Assembly (NCBI RefSeq): GCF_000787775.1
Contig: NZ_BBPM01000031.1
Coordinates: 18,736-82,735, forward strand
From: Streptacidiphilus carbonis
GTDB taxonomy: Bacteria; Actinomycetota; Actinomycetes; Streptomycetales; Streptomycetaceae
DNA length: 64,000 nt
Reading direction: 5' to 3'
Below are positions 1 to 10,700 of the stretch, in pieces. The notes under the pieces were generated by a model. It saw only the letters and a list, made by a program, of their open reading frames with translations, had not been told where the DNA came from and searched no databases. The translations under genes and the position numbers were made by a program. Position 1 is the first letter of the stretch; the number at the start of each line of letters is the position of its first letter.

Positions 1-179
1 GCGGACTCGTCTGCACTGGACGTCACTGCGGACCTACCCGCGCATGCGGCCGTATTGACGGCGATGGTGGACTTGCCTGCGCCGCCCTTCTGCTGGATGA
101 CGAGGATCACTTTCGCCGTTTTGGTGCCAGCATCGGCGGCTGTGGCGATGGCCGCTTCGAGGGTTGGAGATGTACTCAT
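1..179 (-). CDS. ParA-family partition ATPase, N-terminus (cut by window edge)
   Basis: The 59 residues present carry the deviant Walker A of ParA/MinD ATPases (KGGAGKST, about residues 31-38) preceded by a hydrophobic beta strand (KVILVIQQ) and followed by IAVNTAA, the usual arrangement in ParA. Such ATPases move plasmid DNA to daughter cells together with a centromere-binding partner. The ATG is chosen because GGAAGG lies about 8 bases upstream and the Walker A then falls where expected for a ParA without an N-terminal HTH. The ribbon-helix-helix-like gene just upstream on the same strand is the natural partner. The sequence after the P-loop (CAGRSAVTSS) is less typical. The rest of the gene lies outside the window, so Walker B and switch motifs cannot be checked. 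Confidence 0.75.
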   Translation of the reverse strand, partial: MSTSPTLEAAIATAADAGTKTAKVILVIQQKGGAGKSTIAVNTAACAGRSAVTSSADES

Positions 180-315
180 TTCCGAGACCTTCCGTGATTT
201 CACCGCGCGATGCGGCTACTCGGACTGCCATAGCTTGCCAGATGATTCCAGGTGGGAGCGCGCATCGTGGCCGTTGGAAATGAGCGCGGCTGTTCGAGAG
301 GAATCGAACGTTTTG

Positions 316-329
316 GAAACAATTGTTTC
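316..329. promoter_or_regulatory. 14-bp perfect AT-rich palindrome upstream of parA
   Basis: GAAACAATTGTTTC is a perfect palindrome in the 155-bp gap between the ribbon-helix-helix-like gene and the parA-like gene, in otherwise GC-rich DNA. Its place suggests an operator or centromere element for the partition locus. That role is inferred; it appears only once here. Confidence 0.45.
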
Positions 330-334
330 TACTC

Positions 335-1045
335 TCAGGCCTCACCAGGGATTTCAGGTTGACCCGGCCCCGTGGCGCGCTCGATGGAGGCGCGGATCAA
401 GTCCCCTGTGGTGAGGATCTGTGCTCGAAGGTGGTCGCGGATCTCCAGGGCGGTCTGCGGTGCGGAGGGCCTGCCGGCGGCGGTCAGCAGGGCGAGTTCG
501 GCGGGGATGCCATTGCGGTCGGCTTCCAGTAGTGCCACGTCGGCGCCGTCGCCCCAGCGGTCGGCCCACTCTTGGAGGGCTTCGACGGCGGCTTGGCTGG
601 TCCAGTACACGGCGCGGCGGACGGTGTCGCCGAGAGTGTGGGGCAAGTTCACGGTCACCCGGTGGGTGTAGCCGCCTTCGCCCATGGGTGTGCTTGGGGG
701 AGTGCCCCACGGGCGGCCCGGCCCTTCAAGTGCCCCTGCTGGCGGGTTCGGCCACTTGCGGTCCAGGCTGCGGGCTCGCAGCTCCTCGAGTACCGCGCGG
801 GCGACGATGTCGTCCCGGGTGCCAGCGAACTCACCGGTGTGCCGCTTCCGCGCAACCTCGGCCCGGACGTTGCGGCGGACAGCGGCGGCCGCGCGCCGGG
901 GCATTCCGGGGACGAGGAGCTCCCGCCGTCGTTCGGTGACCCACTCTGTCTCCCGTACCTGCTCGGCCCTGCGGTACGCGTTGAGCGCCGTCAATGCCTC
1001 CTCGGTCACGGCCACGTGGAACTTCATCTTCGCCATGCTCGCCAT
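335..1045 (-). CDS. Ribbon-helix-helix-like DNA-binding protein, candidate ParA partner
   Basis: This 236-residue protein has a basic, helical N-terminal half rich in Arg and Ala. Around residues 126-165 there is a segment shaped like a ribbon-helix-helix fold: a short strand (RVTVNLP), then a helix (LGDTVRRAVYW), a turn (TS) and a second helix (AAVEALQEWADRW). Small ribbon-helix-helix proteins paired with ParA act as centromere binders and autorepressors in type Ib plasmid partition. The first ATG of the MASMAKMK cluster is used because the protein-like sequence begins there and a degenerate operator abuts it at 1,052-1,065. The reading frame extends further upstream, but that part is compositionally unlike a protein. 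Function is inferred from fold resemblance and position next to parA. Confidence 0.6.
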   Translation of the reverse strand: MASMAKMKFHVAVTEEALTALNAYRRAEQVRETEWVTERRRELLVPGMPRRAAAAVRRNVRAEVARKRHTGEFAGTRDDIVARAVLEELRARSLDRKWPNPPAGALEGPGRPWGTPPSTPMGEGGYTHRVTVNLPHTLGDTVRRAVYWTSQAAVEALQEWADRWGDGADVALLEADRNGIPAELALLTAAGRPSAPQTALEIRDHLRAQILTTGDLIRASIERATGPGQPEIPGEA

Positions 1046-1051
1046 GAAGGA

Positions 1052-1065
1052 AATGTAGCCAGATA
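1052..1065 (-). promoter_or_regulatory. Degenerate copy of the TATCTGGCCAGATA operator
   Basis: Read on the minus strand this is TATCTGGCTACATT, matching 11 of 14 bases of the perfect palindrome found at 14,229, 28,980 and 30,938, with one half-site intact. It ends 7 bp before the start codon of the ribbon-helix-helix-like gene, where an autorepressor would act. Confidence 0.45.
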
Positions 1066-1256
1066 ACCGCCGGTGCGTATGGGGCCACGGGATGCACGGT
1101 CGTGTCGGGGCCGGGAACCTTAAATCGGTTGCTTCTGAGTCGCTATGGTCGTGGGGTAGAGATCGTGTAGGTCTGCCGTCGGCCGGGGGATGTCCGGTGC
1201 GGGCAGTGCGGTACGGGCCGGTGCCCGACCGCTGGATGAGCAACGGGGGAGTACGC

Positions 1257-1676
1257 ATGACGAACAGTCGCACCGATCACCAGCCCTACGTCCAGGCCGC
1301 GGTCGCGCAGATCGAGGACATCGGACTGACCGTCACCGGCCATGCCGTGACCGGCCGCCCGCCGGCGGTGCGCACAGCCGTGGTCACGCTGGAGGTTCCG
1401 GACAGCGGTCCGTACGCCGATGAGGACCAGGACCTTGAACTCGTATGGGACGAGGCGTACGGCTGGATGCTGCACCTGCCCGCCGAAGCCGGTATGAGCG
1501 ACTGGTTCATGGGTGAGGACCTGGTGCCCGCGCCTGCCCGGGTCGCCCGCTGGGTCGACATGGTGCTGGCCAGCCCGGGCCTGACGCCGAGTCGGGAGGA
1601 CGGCCCGCAGCGGCTGCCCGAGAGCGATGACGAGGCATTCGAAGCGCGCCTGTCCGCCTTCGCTACGTCGGCCTGA
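1257..1676 (+). CDS. DUF6292 family protein
   Basis: A 139-residue acidic cytoplasmic protein. The run PYVQAAVAQIEDIG at the start, the central DLELVWDEAYGWMLHL block and the closing ARVARWVDMVLA helix match the pattern I associate with DUF6292, a small family of unknown function common in Streptomyces and often near mobile-element genes. The ATG is supported by a GGGGGAG ribosome site about 6 bases upstream; an in-frame ATG 23 bases earlier is less well placed. It lies 79 bp before the giant methylase-helicase gene on the same strand and may be cotranscribed with it. No catalytic residues can be named. Confidence 0.75.
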   Translation: MTNSRTDHQPYVQAAVAQIEDIGLTVTGHAVTGRPPAVRTAVVTLEVPDSGPYADEDQDLELVWDEAYGWMLHLPAEAGMSDWFMGEDLVPAPARVARWVDMVLASPGLTPSREDGPQRLPESDDEAFEARLSAFATSA

Positions 1677-1755
1677 CGCTGCCTGCTGCCTTCCCGATCG
1701 CCCGCCGGGCCGTCGGCGCTGAGGCGGCGCCGGGCCCCGCAGCTTGGAGAACGAC

Positions 1756-4700
1756 ATGTCCACTCCCGTCGAAACCCTCGCCTCTGCCCCTGAGCCCGGT
1801 CCGCAGGGCCGCCTGGGGCCGATCGGGCGGGCCCGCGCGAGCCTGACGGCGATCGAGGTCCTGCAACGGCTGCGCGAGGACCAGGGCACGCCCACCGCCG
1901 ACGACCTCGCCGCGTTGCGCCAGTGGCCCGGCTGGGGCCCGCTGGCCCCGGCGCTGTCGGATGGCCGCGAAGGAACCTGGGCGGAGATCGGCGAGCAGCT
2001 GCAACTCCTGCTGTCGCCGCGCGCGTACCGCCAGGCTGAACAGGGCACCTCGACCGCCTTCTACACCCCCGATCTGATCGTGGAGGCCTGCTGGACGGGC
2101 CTGCGTGATCTGAACTTCCGGGGCGGGCGCATCCTGGAGCCCGGGTGCGGGGCTGGCACGTTCATCAGGCACACCCCCGACCGGATGAACGTCGAGTGGT
2201 TCGGGGTGGAGCGCGACCCGACCACCGCGGGCATCGCCGCACTGCTGCACCCGGACGCGCAGATCATCAACGCCCGGCTCCAGGAAGCCGGAATCCAGTC
2301 GAACAGCGTGGACGCCTTCCTGGCCAACGTGCCCTACGGCAACTTCCAGGTCCACGACAAGACCGCGCCGAAGGCGGTCACCGACTCGATCCACAACTAC
2401 TTCATCTGGCGCTCGGTGCAGGCCCTGCGGCCCGGTGGCGTCGGCATCGTGCTGACGTCCCGCTACACGATGGACTCCGGGGACGACAGTGCGCGCCGCG
2501 CCATCGCTCAGCACGCCGACCTGCTGGGTGCGATCCGGCTGCCCAACGGTGCTCTCGCCGACGGTGGCACCGGCGTCCTGGCCGACATCCTCATCGTGCG
2601 CCGGCGCGACACCGACGGTCCGCTGGACGAGAGCTGGATGGACGTCAGCGACGTACCGGGGATCGCGGGCCAGTACGTCAACAACTACTTCCTGGCGCAC
2701 CCCGAGAACGTGCTCGGGGAGTTCGAGAAGGGCCGGGCCGGGCAGTACGGGCACACCCTGGCGGTCAAGGCCCCCGAGGGCCAGAACCTCGCGGCCGCGC
2801 TGAGCCGGTCCTTCGACGGCATCACCGCGGCGGCCCGTGATGCGGGCCGCGACTGGCGCGTGGCGGTCGGCGCGCAGCCGTTCACCGCGGACACCCTGCC
2901 CTTCCCGGTCCGCGGGGACGGCCGCAAGGAGGGCTCCTTCCACCTCGTGGACGGTGTGCCGCATGAGGTGGTCGACGGCGAGCTGGTCGCGGTTGCGCGC
3001 GCGGGCAAGGAGCTGCCCAAGCTCATCGCGCTGCGCGACGCCACCCTGGCGCTGATCGAGGCGGAGACTGACCACGACAGCCTGGACGCGCGGCTGGACC
3101 CGCTGCGCGCCGAGGTGAACCGGCTGTACGACGCCTACGCCCGGGCGCACGGCCCGATCAACCGCTTCACCCTGGCTGAGGGGCAGGTCGATGAGGAGAC
3201 CGGGGAGCAGGCGGTCAGCCGCCGCTACCCGCGCCTGGGCGGCTTCCGCCGAGACCCGGACGTCGTCTCCGTCCTGGCCCTGGAGAACTTCGACGACGAA
3301 ACGCAGACAGCGGAGAAGGCATCCCTGCTGCTGCGCAGGGTCAACCGGCGCATCGAGCGGCCTACCTCCGCGCAGACGCCGGAAGAGGCGCTGTCGCTGT
3401 GCCTGAACTTCAAGAACACGGTCGACGTCCCCACCATCGCCCAGCTCCTGGGGATCGAAGAGGACCAGGTGCAGGCCGCGCTCGGGGAACTGGTCTTCCC
3501 CGACCCGGACACCGCCGACCTGCTGCCCCGGGGCACGTACCTGTCCGGGCCGGTGGTGGACAAGCTGGAGCGCGTGGAGTTCCTGCTGTCGCAGGGCCGC
3601 GACGACCTCCAGCGGCACGTCGACGCCCTGCGCCAGGTGCAGCCCGAACCGCTGCCGCCGGAGGACATCAAGGCCAAGCTCGGCGTCCCGTGGATTCCGG
3701 TGGAGGACGTCGCCGCCTTCGCCCAGGAGCTGCTCGGCGTGAGGGTCGAGATCCTGTACGTGGCCAAGACGTCGACGTGGAGCGTCGACATGCCGATGAT
3801 GACCACGGAGGCCGCGACCAGCGAGTGGGGGACCGCCCGGGTCAGCGCCTTCGAGCTGCTCGACCTCGCGCTGAACGGGCAGGCCCCGAAGGTCTACGAC
3901 ACCTACCGCCTGGCGGGCGGCGGATCGCAGCGGGTACGCAACGACAAGGAGACGATGCTCGCGGAGTCGAAGATGACGGCGCTGACGCGCCGCTTCGCGA
4001 GCTGGGTGTGGGAGGACCCGGACCGGGCGGACCGCCTGGCCGCGGACTACAACCGGATCTTCAACTCCACGGTGCTGCCCAAGCACGACGGCTCCCACCT
4101 GACGGTGGACGGCATGGACCCGGAGTTCACGCCGTACGAGCACCAGTGGGACTTCGTCCAGCGCGTGCTGAGCGCGGAAGAGGGCTCGCTGTGCCCGTAC
4201 CCGGTCGGCGCGGGCAAGACCGCCACCATGTTCATGACGGCGCTCAAGCTCAAGCAGCTCGGCCTGGTCAACAAGCCCATGATCGTGGTCCCGAACCATC
4301 TGCTGGAACAGATCTCCCGGGACGGCAAGAAGCTGTTCCCGAACGCCAAGATCCTGATGGCGGGCAAGAAGGACCTCGCCGACGCCCGCTCGCGGATGCT
4401 GTTCGCGGCCCGGTGCGCCACCGGCGACTGGGACGCGATCGTCATGACGCACAACGCCTTCGGCCGCCTGGGGGTGCACCCGGTCACCGAGGCGACGTAC
4501 CTGGAGGAGCTGGCCAACGAGTACCGCGTGGCGCTGAGCGCGATCGACGGCGACGACGGCAACCAGCGGCGCATCAAAGAGATCGCCAAGATGGTCGACC
4601 GGTTCGATGCCCGCGCCGCCGACCTGCGGTCCAACTCCACCGACGCCGGCGTCACCTTCGAGAACCTGGGCGTTGACTTCCTCCAGGTGGACGAGGCGCA

Positions 4701-7700
4701 CCTGTTCAAGAACCTCGCCCTGCCGGCCACCACGGAAGGCATGTCGCTCGGCAAGCCCTCCAAGCGGGCCACCGACCTGGACCTGAAGCTCATCGTCACC
4801 CGCGAGCGCACCGGCCGGGACAACGTCACCGCCCTCTACAGCGGCACATTCATCAGCAACAGCGTCCGCGAGATGTACGTCTTCAAGCACTACACGATGC
4901 CCAAGCGGCTGGAGAAGATGGGGATGGGCAGCCCGGACGCCTGGGCCGCCAACTTCATCCAGTTCGAGTCCCGGCCGGAGGTCGGGGTCGACGGCGTCAG
5001 CTTCCGCCTCAAGCGGCGCCCGGTGGAGTACACCAACGCGGACGAGGCCCTGGCGATGTTCGCCCAGGTCGCAGAGCTGCGGCCCCGCGAAGAGTTCAAG
5101 ATCAAGCGCCCCAGGCGGGTGGACCGCTTCGTGGAGATCGAGGCCACCCCGAACCTGATCCAGTACGTCGGCTCGATCTCGGACCGCATCGACCTGATCC
5201 AGAGCGGCAAGGTCAAGCCCTACGAAGACAACATGCTCAACATCATCACGGACGGCCGCAAAGCAGCGATCGACCTTGAACTTGTCGGCATGGAGCCGGA
5301 TGGCCCCGGCAAGGCCGGAGCCATCATCAAGAACGTGCTCCAGATCCACGAGCGCACCAAGGACTTGAAGCTCCCCGGCGACCCGGACGACGTCTCCGGC
5401 GGCTTGCAGCTGATCTTCTGCGACCTGGGAACCCCGAGCAAGGAACGCGGCACCCAGGTCTACGGCAAGGTCCGCCGGGGGCTGATCGAGGGACTGCCGC
5501 AGGAAGGGCTCCCCGGCATCCCCCGTGAGCGCATCCGCTTCATCCACGACTACAAGAGCGACCTCGCCAAAGAGCAGCTGTTCACCGACGCCCGCGCGGG
5601 CAAGGTCTCCGTGCTGTTCATGTCCTCCGAGACTGGTGGCACGGGCGTCAACGTCCAGACCCGCGGCGTGGCGCTGCACCACGCTGACCCGCCGCACAAG
5701 CCCGCCGAATGGGAGCAGCGCGAAGGACGGCTGGACCGCCCCGGTAACCTGCTCATCAACCTCGACATGGAAGTCGAGTTCCTGCGCTACCTCGCGCTCA
5801 ACAGCTTCGACAGCTACATGTTCCAGCAGCTGGAGCGCAAGCAGCGCCCCATCGTGCAGATCATGTCCGGCCGCAAGGTCGGCCGTGTCATCCAGGAGAT
5901 CGACCCCGTCGGCGCGGGCTTCGGGCAGGCGAAGGCCATCATCGCGGGCAACCCCATGCTGATGGAGCTGGCCGACGCCAACGGCGAGCTGACCGTGCTA
6001 CTCAACGAGGCCGACGGCCACCGCCAGGCGCAGGCCCGCATGAAGCGCAAGGTGGAAGTCCTCTCCGAGCAGATCAGCGAGGCACAGAGCACCCTGCCCG
6101 GCATCCGTGCCATGGCCGACGCGGTGATCGCCGCTGGCGAGGACGACACCTGGCGCACGGCCGACGGCCGTCTCATCGACCCCGACGACGTCCCCAGTGT
6201 GCTCGCGCAGACCGTGCAGGGCTCCAAGCCCACCCTGGACCTGGACGCGGGCTACCTGTGGCGAGGCCTGAACGTCGGCCTGACCTGGCACCGGCAACGC
6301 CAGTTCGGCGCGGTGGCCTACGAGGCATGGGCGCACCTGGTCGCCGGTGGCCACCAGGTCGACGTCCGGGTGAACCTGCCCTGGCTCGGAAAGGGGCAGG
6401 CCTGGCGCATCGTCAAGGCGCTGGGCGAGGCCGCCGACGCGGCAGTGACCGCCCCCGTCGAGATCGAGCAGCAGGTCATCAAGCAGCAGGCCGCGCTGGA
6501 GGACACCCGGTCCCACATCGGGCGCCCCTTCGAGAAGCGCGACCAGCTGGAGGCCGTCCGCGAGCGCAAGGCCTCCCTGGAGGCGCGGATCGCGGACAGC
6601 GCGGTGGCTTCTGGCAACGAGGGCGGCAGCGGCCCGCAGTTCGAACCCGGCGCCGCCGGCGCGGAGATGACCGAAGCGGACATGGCGATGCACGACGCCG
6701 CCGCCACGGCCGGGATGCTCGGTGGCACCGCCGTCGTCCTCAACGGGGGCCAGGTCATCGGCGGGGCCCGCCGGGTCGACGCACCGGGCACGGCCGAACC
6801 GACGATGTCTGATGCGCCGCCCGCACCAGAGATGGCCGAGATCGCCGCGATCCTGCGGTACTACGAACCCCTCTTCCAGCGGCACCGCCTGACCGGCACG
6901 GCCGCGGCCGCCGACTACGTCACCCGCCCCGGATACGGCTACGCCTACGATCCCGGCAACCCGCTGCACGACCTGGTCGCCCGCATGGGCTCCATGGCAG
7001 ACCGGCTCGCAGGGATCTACCCCAACGGGCACGGCGTCGACGGCTGGGTCATGTACCACGTCGGGCTGCCGCGCCTGGAGGCCTCGACGCAACTCCAGGA
7101 CGTCGCGATCACCCTGACGAACCGGCTGACCTTCACCGGAGGGGCGGTCGGCAGCGTCGACCTGGACGCGATCCTCACCGCCCCGCCCGGCACCGTCATC
7201 GACCTCCCCCCGCTGCCGGAGCGCACCGCCACGCCGCCCACCGCGCAGGACAGCCCGTACACCCAGGCACAGCAGGCCCCTGCGCAGACACAGCCGAGTC
7301 CCGACTCCGCCCCCACACAGGAAGGGCCCGCGGCCCCTGCCGCGGACTCGCCGTCCGCGCCGGGGGAGTCCACCCTCGATGCCCCGGCGGCACAGCGGGC
7401 CCCCGACGGCCAGCCAGCGCCCACTACGGCGGCGGCACCGAGTGGCCCGTCGGCCAGCTCCTCCGAGCCGACGCCCTTGGGGGGCCTGATCGGGGCCTTC
7501 GGCGACCGGGTGATGATCGGTCATATCGGCCCGCAGCCCGCCCGCACCCACCAGTCCGCAGGGTGGGCCATCACGGCGGTGCTCAGCGAGAGCCAGGTCC
7601 GCGCACTGGTCAGTGCTGTCGTGGTCGACGCCCAGCCGGTCGGCTCGGAGCCCGGCGCCGCTCCCACCGACAGCGTCCGGGAATGGATCGCCGAGCAGAA

Positions 7701-10700
7701 GCAGAGGCCCACGGCGGCCTTCTACGCCTCCACCAGCAGCGAGCTGCCGCCCGGCATGCGCGGCGATGGGGATGTGAGCCTGTCGGCCCGCGCGGACGGG
7801 CTGACCGTCGAACAGGGCGGGGTCTCCACCACGATCTCGTGGGAGGAACTTCCGGCTTGGATCGACGCCGCCGTCGCGTACGACACCGTCAACCGCTCGA
7901 TGAGTCCGCCCACGTGGCGCTACGGCGCCCTGGACAATGAGATCCACATCCGGTTCTACGAGCACAACGAGTTCGCGACCTTCGCACTGGACGCTCTGGC
8001 CGAAGCACTGCGCGAGACCACCCCGCCCACCGACGAGCAGCTCGCCGAAGCACGCGCCCGCTTCGCCCCGCCGGCCGCGCCCGAGAGGACCACGGACCCC
8101 ACCGAGGACACCCCGGCCGAAGAGAGCGCACCGCAGGAGTCCCCGCAGCAGCTTCCCGAGGGTGCCAAGCCCGTCCCGGGCGCCGAGGGCTACCACTACA
8201 CCGAGGAAGGCCGCACGGTCCTGCTCTACCTGGAGCCGGGCGAGCAGGTCGGCGCCGCGAGGTGGAGCTACAGCAAGTACCGGTACGAGGGAGATGTGCG
8301 CGGCGATATGGTCCGCGGTACCGAGGACGGCGCCACCATCGCCAGGCGCATGGCCAACCACCACGCGGTCGTCTACGGCGACCGGGCCCACCGGCCGCCG
8401 CTGGATGACCAGGGCCGCGACCCGGTCTGGATCTTGCACAACGGCTCCGACACCCTCGTCTTCGGCGTGCGGCCGGAGGACGACACCGTCCGGGCGGCCA
8501 TGTGGACCGGAGGCGGCTTCAAGGACTCCCGCAAGGCGGGCGGCTGGTACCTGCCCCGCACCTGGAAGGAGCCGACCCGCAAGGAACGCGTCGACACTGC
8601 CGTGCGCGTCCTCGCGGCGGCCGGACGCACGGTCACGGTGTACACCTCCCGGCAGGACCGGCAACTGCCTCCCGAGCAGCCTGCGCGCCTGCCCGAGCTG
8701 AACGTGGTGGTGCCGGAGCTGGACGAGGTGCCGCAGTTCTTCGACGCCGCTCCCTTCACCGACCAGGACGACCTGCGGGACGTGGAGCGGCTGGAGAGCG
8801 CCTACGAGCGCTGGAGCCAGCACCCCACAGTCGTGGCCTACCTCCAGCAGGACAACGACGCGCGCCCCAACGGCTTCGGCGACCCGGACAACCCCGTCGC
8901 CGAACTGCAAGGCGCCTACCTGCGGGCGCTGTCGGCGTTGCGCGAGCCCGTGCCCGGGGGCCCGGAGGAGATCGTCCGGCGCATCCACGGCGTCGCCGCC
9001 TGGTGCCAGGCGCTGGAACCCGTCGTGGACACAGACCTTCTCGACCCGCTCCAGGACGTGTACACGGCCGCGCACCTGCTCGCCGCCCGCTCGCAGGCCA
9101 CCCTCGCGGTCCTGGCCGCGGAACAGGCCGCAACAGCCGACCAGGTGCCCGCGCCAGCCCTGGAGACGGAGGCGGAGGCACCTGCGGTCGACCAGCCGCT
9201 CGAACCCGCGCCCGCCCCGGACGAGAGTGCCCCCGGGGCCGCCGCCGAGGAACAGCAGCAGCAGGGAGCTGTCGAACCGCAGGACGAGCCCGCCGCTGCG
9301 GAGGCGGCCGCAGCCGGTCCTGGGCCGGAGCCGCGCGAGGACGATACCGTCCTGGAAGACGCGCGCCCCGAAGAGAGCCTGAGCCCCGAGCCGGTCACCC
9401 CGGCGCCGGACCCCGCTCTCACGGCGACTGCCGGCGCCGGTCCCACCGCCCCGACGCCCGACAGAGCCGGAGCACAGGAGGACGGACAGCTCGACCTCTT
9501 CCCCGGCGAGCCACGGGAGTCGCCGGCACCCGCCCGTCGGCGCACCAGCGTGAACGAACCCGCCAGCCACCCCGGCGCCGAGGGCGGCCCCGAAGACGGG
9601 CACCTGGGTGTATACGGTCACGCCGGGCACGGCGAGTGCGACCGCTGCGGCACCGCCGAGGACCGGTACACGCTGGTGTGGGCGTGGCCCTCCCGCACCG
9701 AGGACGGTGGCACCATGGCCGCCGAGTGCGGGAGCTGCGTCGTGCTCACCACCGGTCTGCCCCCCGAGGAGCACCGGCGCCTGGCCGATGCTGCCGAAGC
9801 ACGGCGCGGCGGCCGCCGCATCGTGCCGCGTCCCTACGCACAGGGGGACGTCGCCGGAGGAACCCTCACGGCAGACAACGAGTGGACGTACGTCCACCAG
9901 CCCACCGGCAAGCGGTACCGCCTCGCGCAGGAGACTCCGAGCGGGTACCGCGGGTTCGTCATGCGGGACCTGGCTGGCATCTCGCAGGGCACAGGCGTGT
10001 CCACGAGCTCCGGCTACGAGCTGGCCGAGCGGGCGGCCCTGGGGCGCACCGCACAGACCCACCCGAACAGCAGCGACTCCTGGGTGCTCTCCCGCTACGA
10101 CTCCGCAGTCGGCACGCTGGCGTTCAACAAGGGCGAGAGCATCAGCTCCGACCACCCGGACTCGCTCCGCAGCGCAGGGCCGTTCGAGCACGGGCCGCGC
10201 TGGGACATCACCATCGGCATCACCGGCTACCAGGTAGAGATGGTCTACCAGCAGGGCCTGCCCGGCGACGACGGCCACCGCCTGGAGGTCACCGCCCCCA
10301 ACGGCACGAGCACCCGCCACGTGCAGTGGGACGGCGCACTGGCGTGGGCGCGCGAACAAGCCGGTGCTCCGGAACAGGCCGCCGCGCCGCTCGCCGCACT
10401 GGCCGAGGCCGAAGAAGCGCTCTTCGCCGCCCCAGCCCCGAAGGCACCCGACTCGCCGGCCGCGCTGCTGGAAACCGTGGCGTCCGACAGCGCGTCGGCT
10501 GGCGAGAGCAACGGGTGGGGCCTGGCCGAGGGCGAGGAGATCACCTACACGGGTCAGTTCGACGGCCGATACGAGATCACCCTCCCAGGCGGCATCAGCT
10601 ACCTGATGTTCCTTCCCTCGATCGAGTACCGGCGTACGCAGTACGCCGTCTCGCTGAACGATCAGTCGCCGGGCATCACCCCCAAGCGCCTGCGCCGGTT

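Noticed and set aside
1663-5697. Long minus-strand open frame (1,344 codons) opposite the methylase-helicase
   Set aside because: It is in register with the high-GC third positions of the real gene, has repetitive Val/Gly/Asp/Arg/His composition and no recognisable domain; the plus strand carries clear methylase and helicase motifs.
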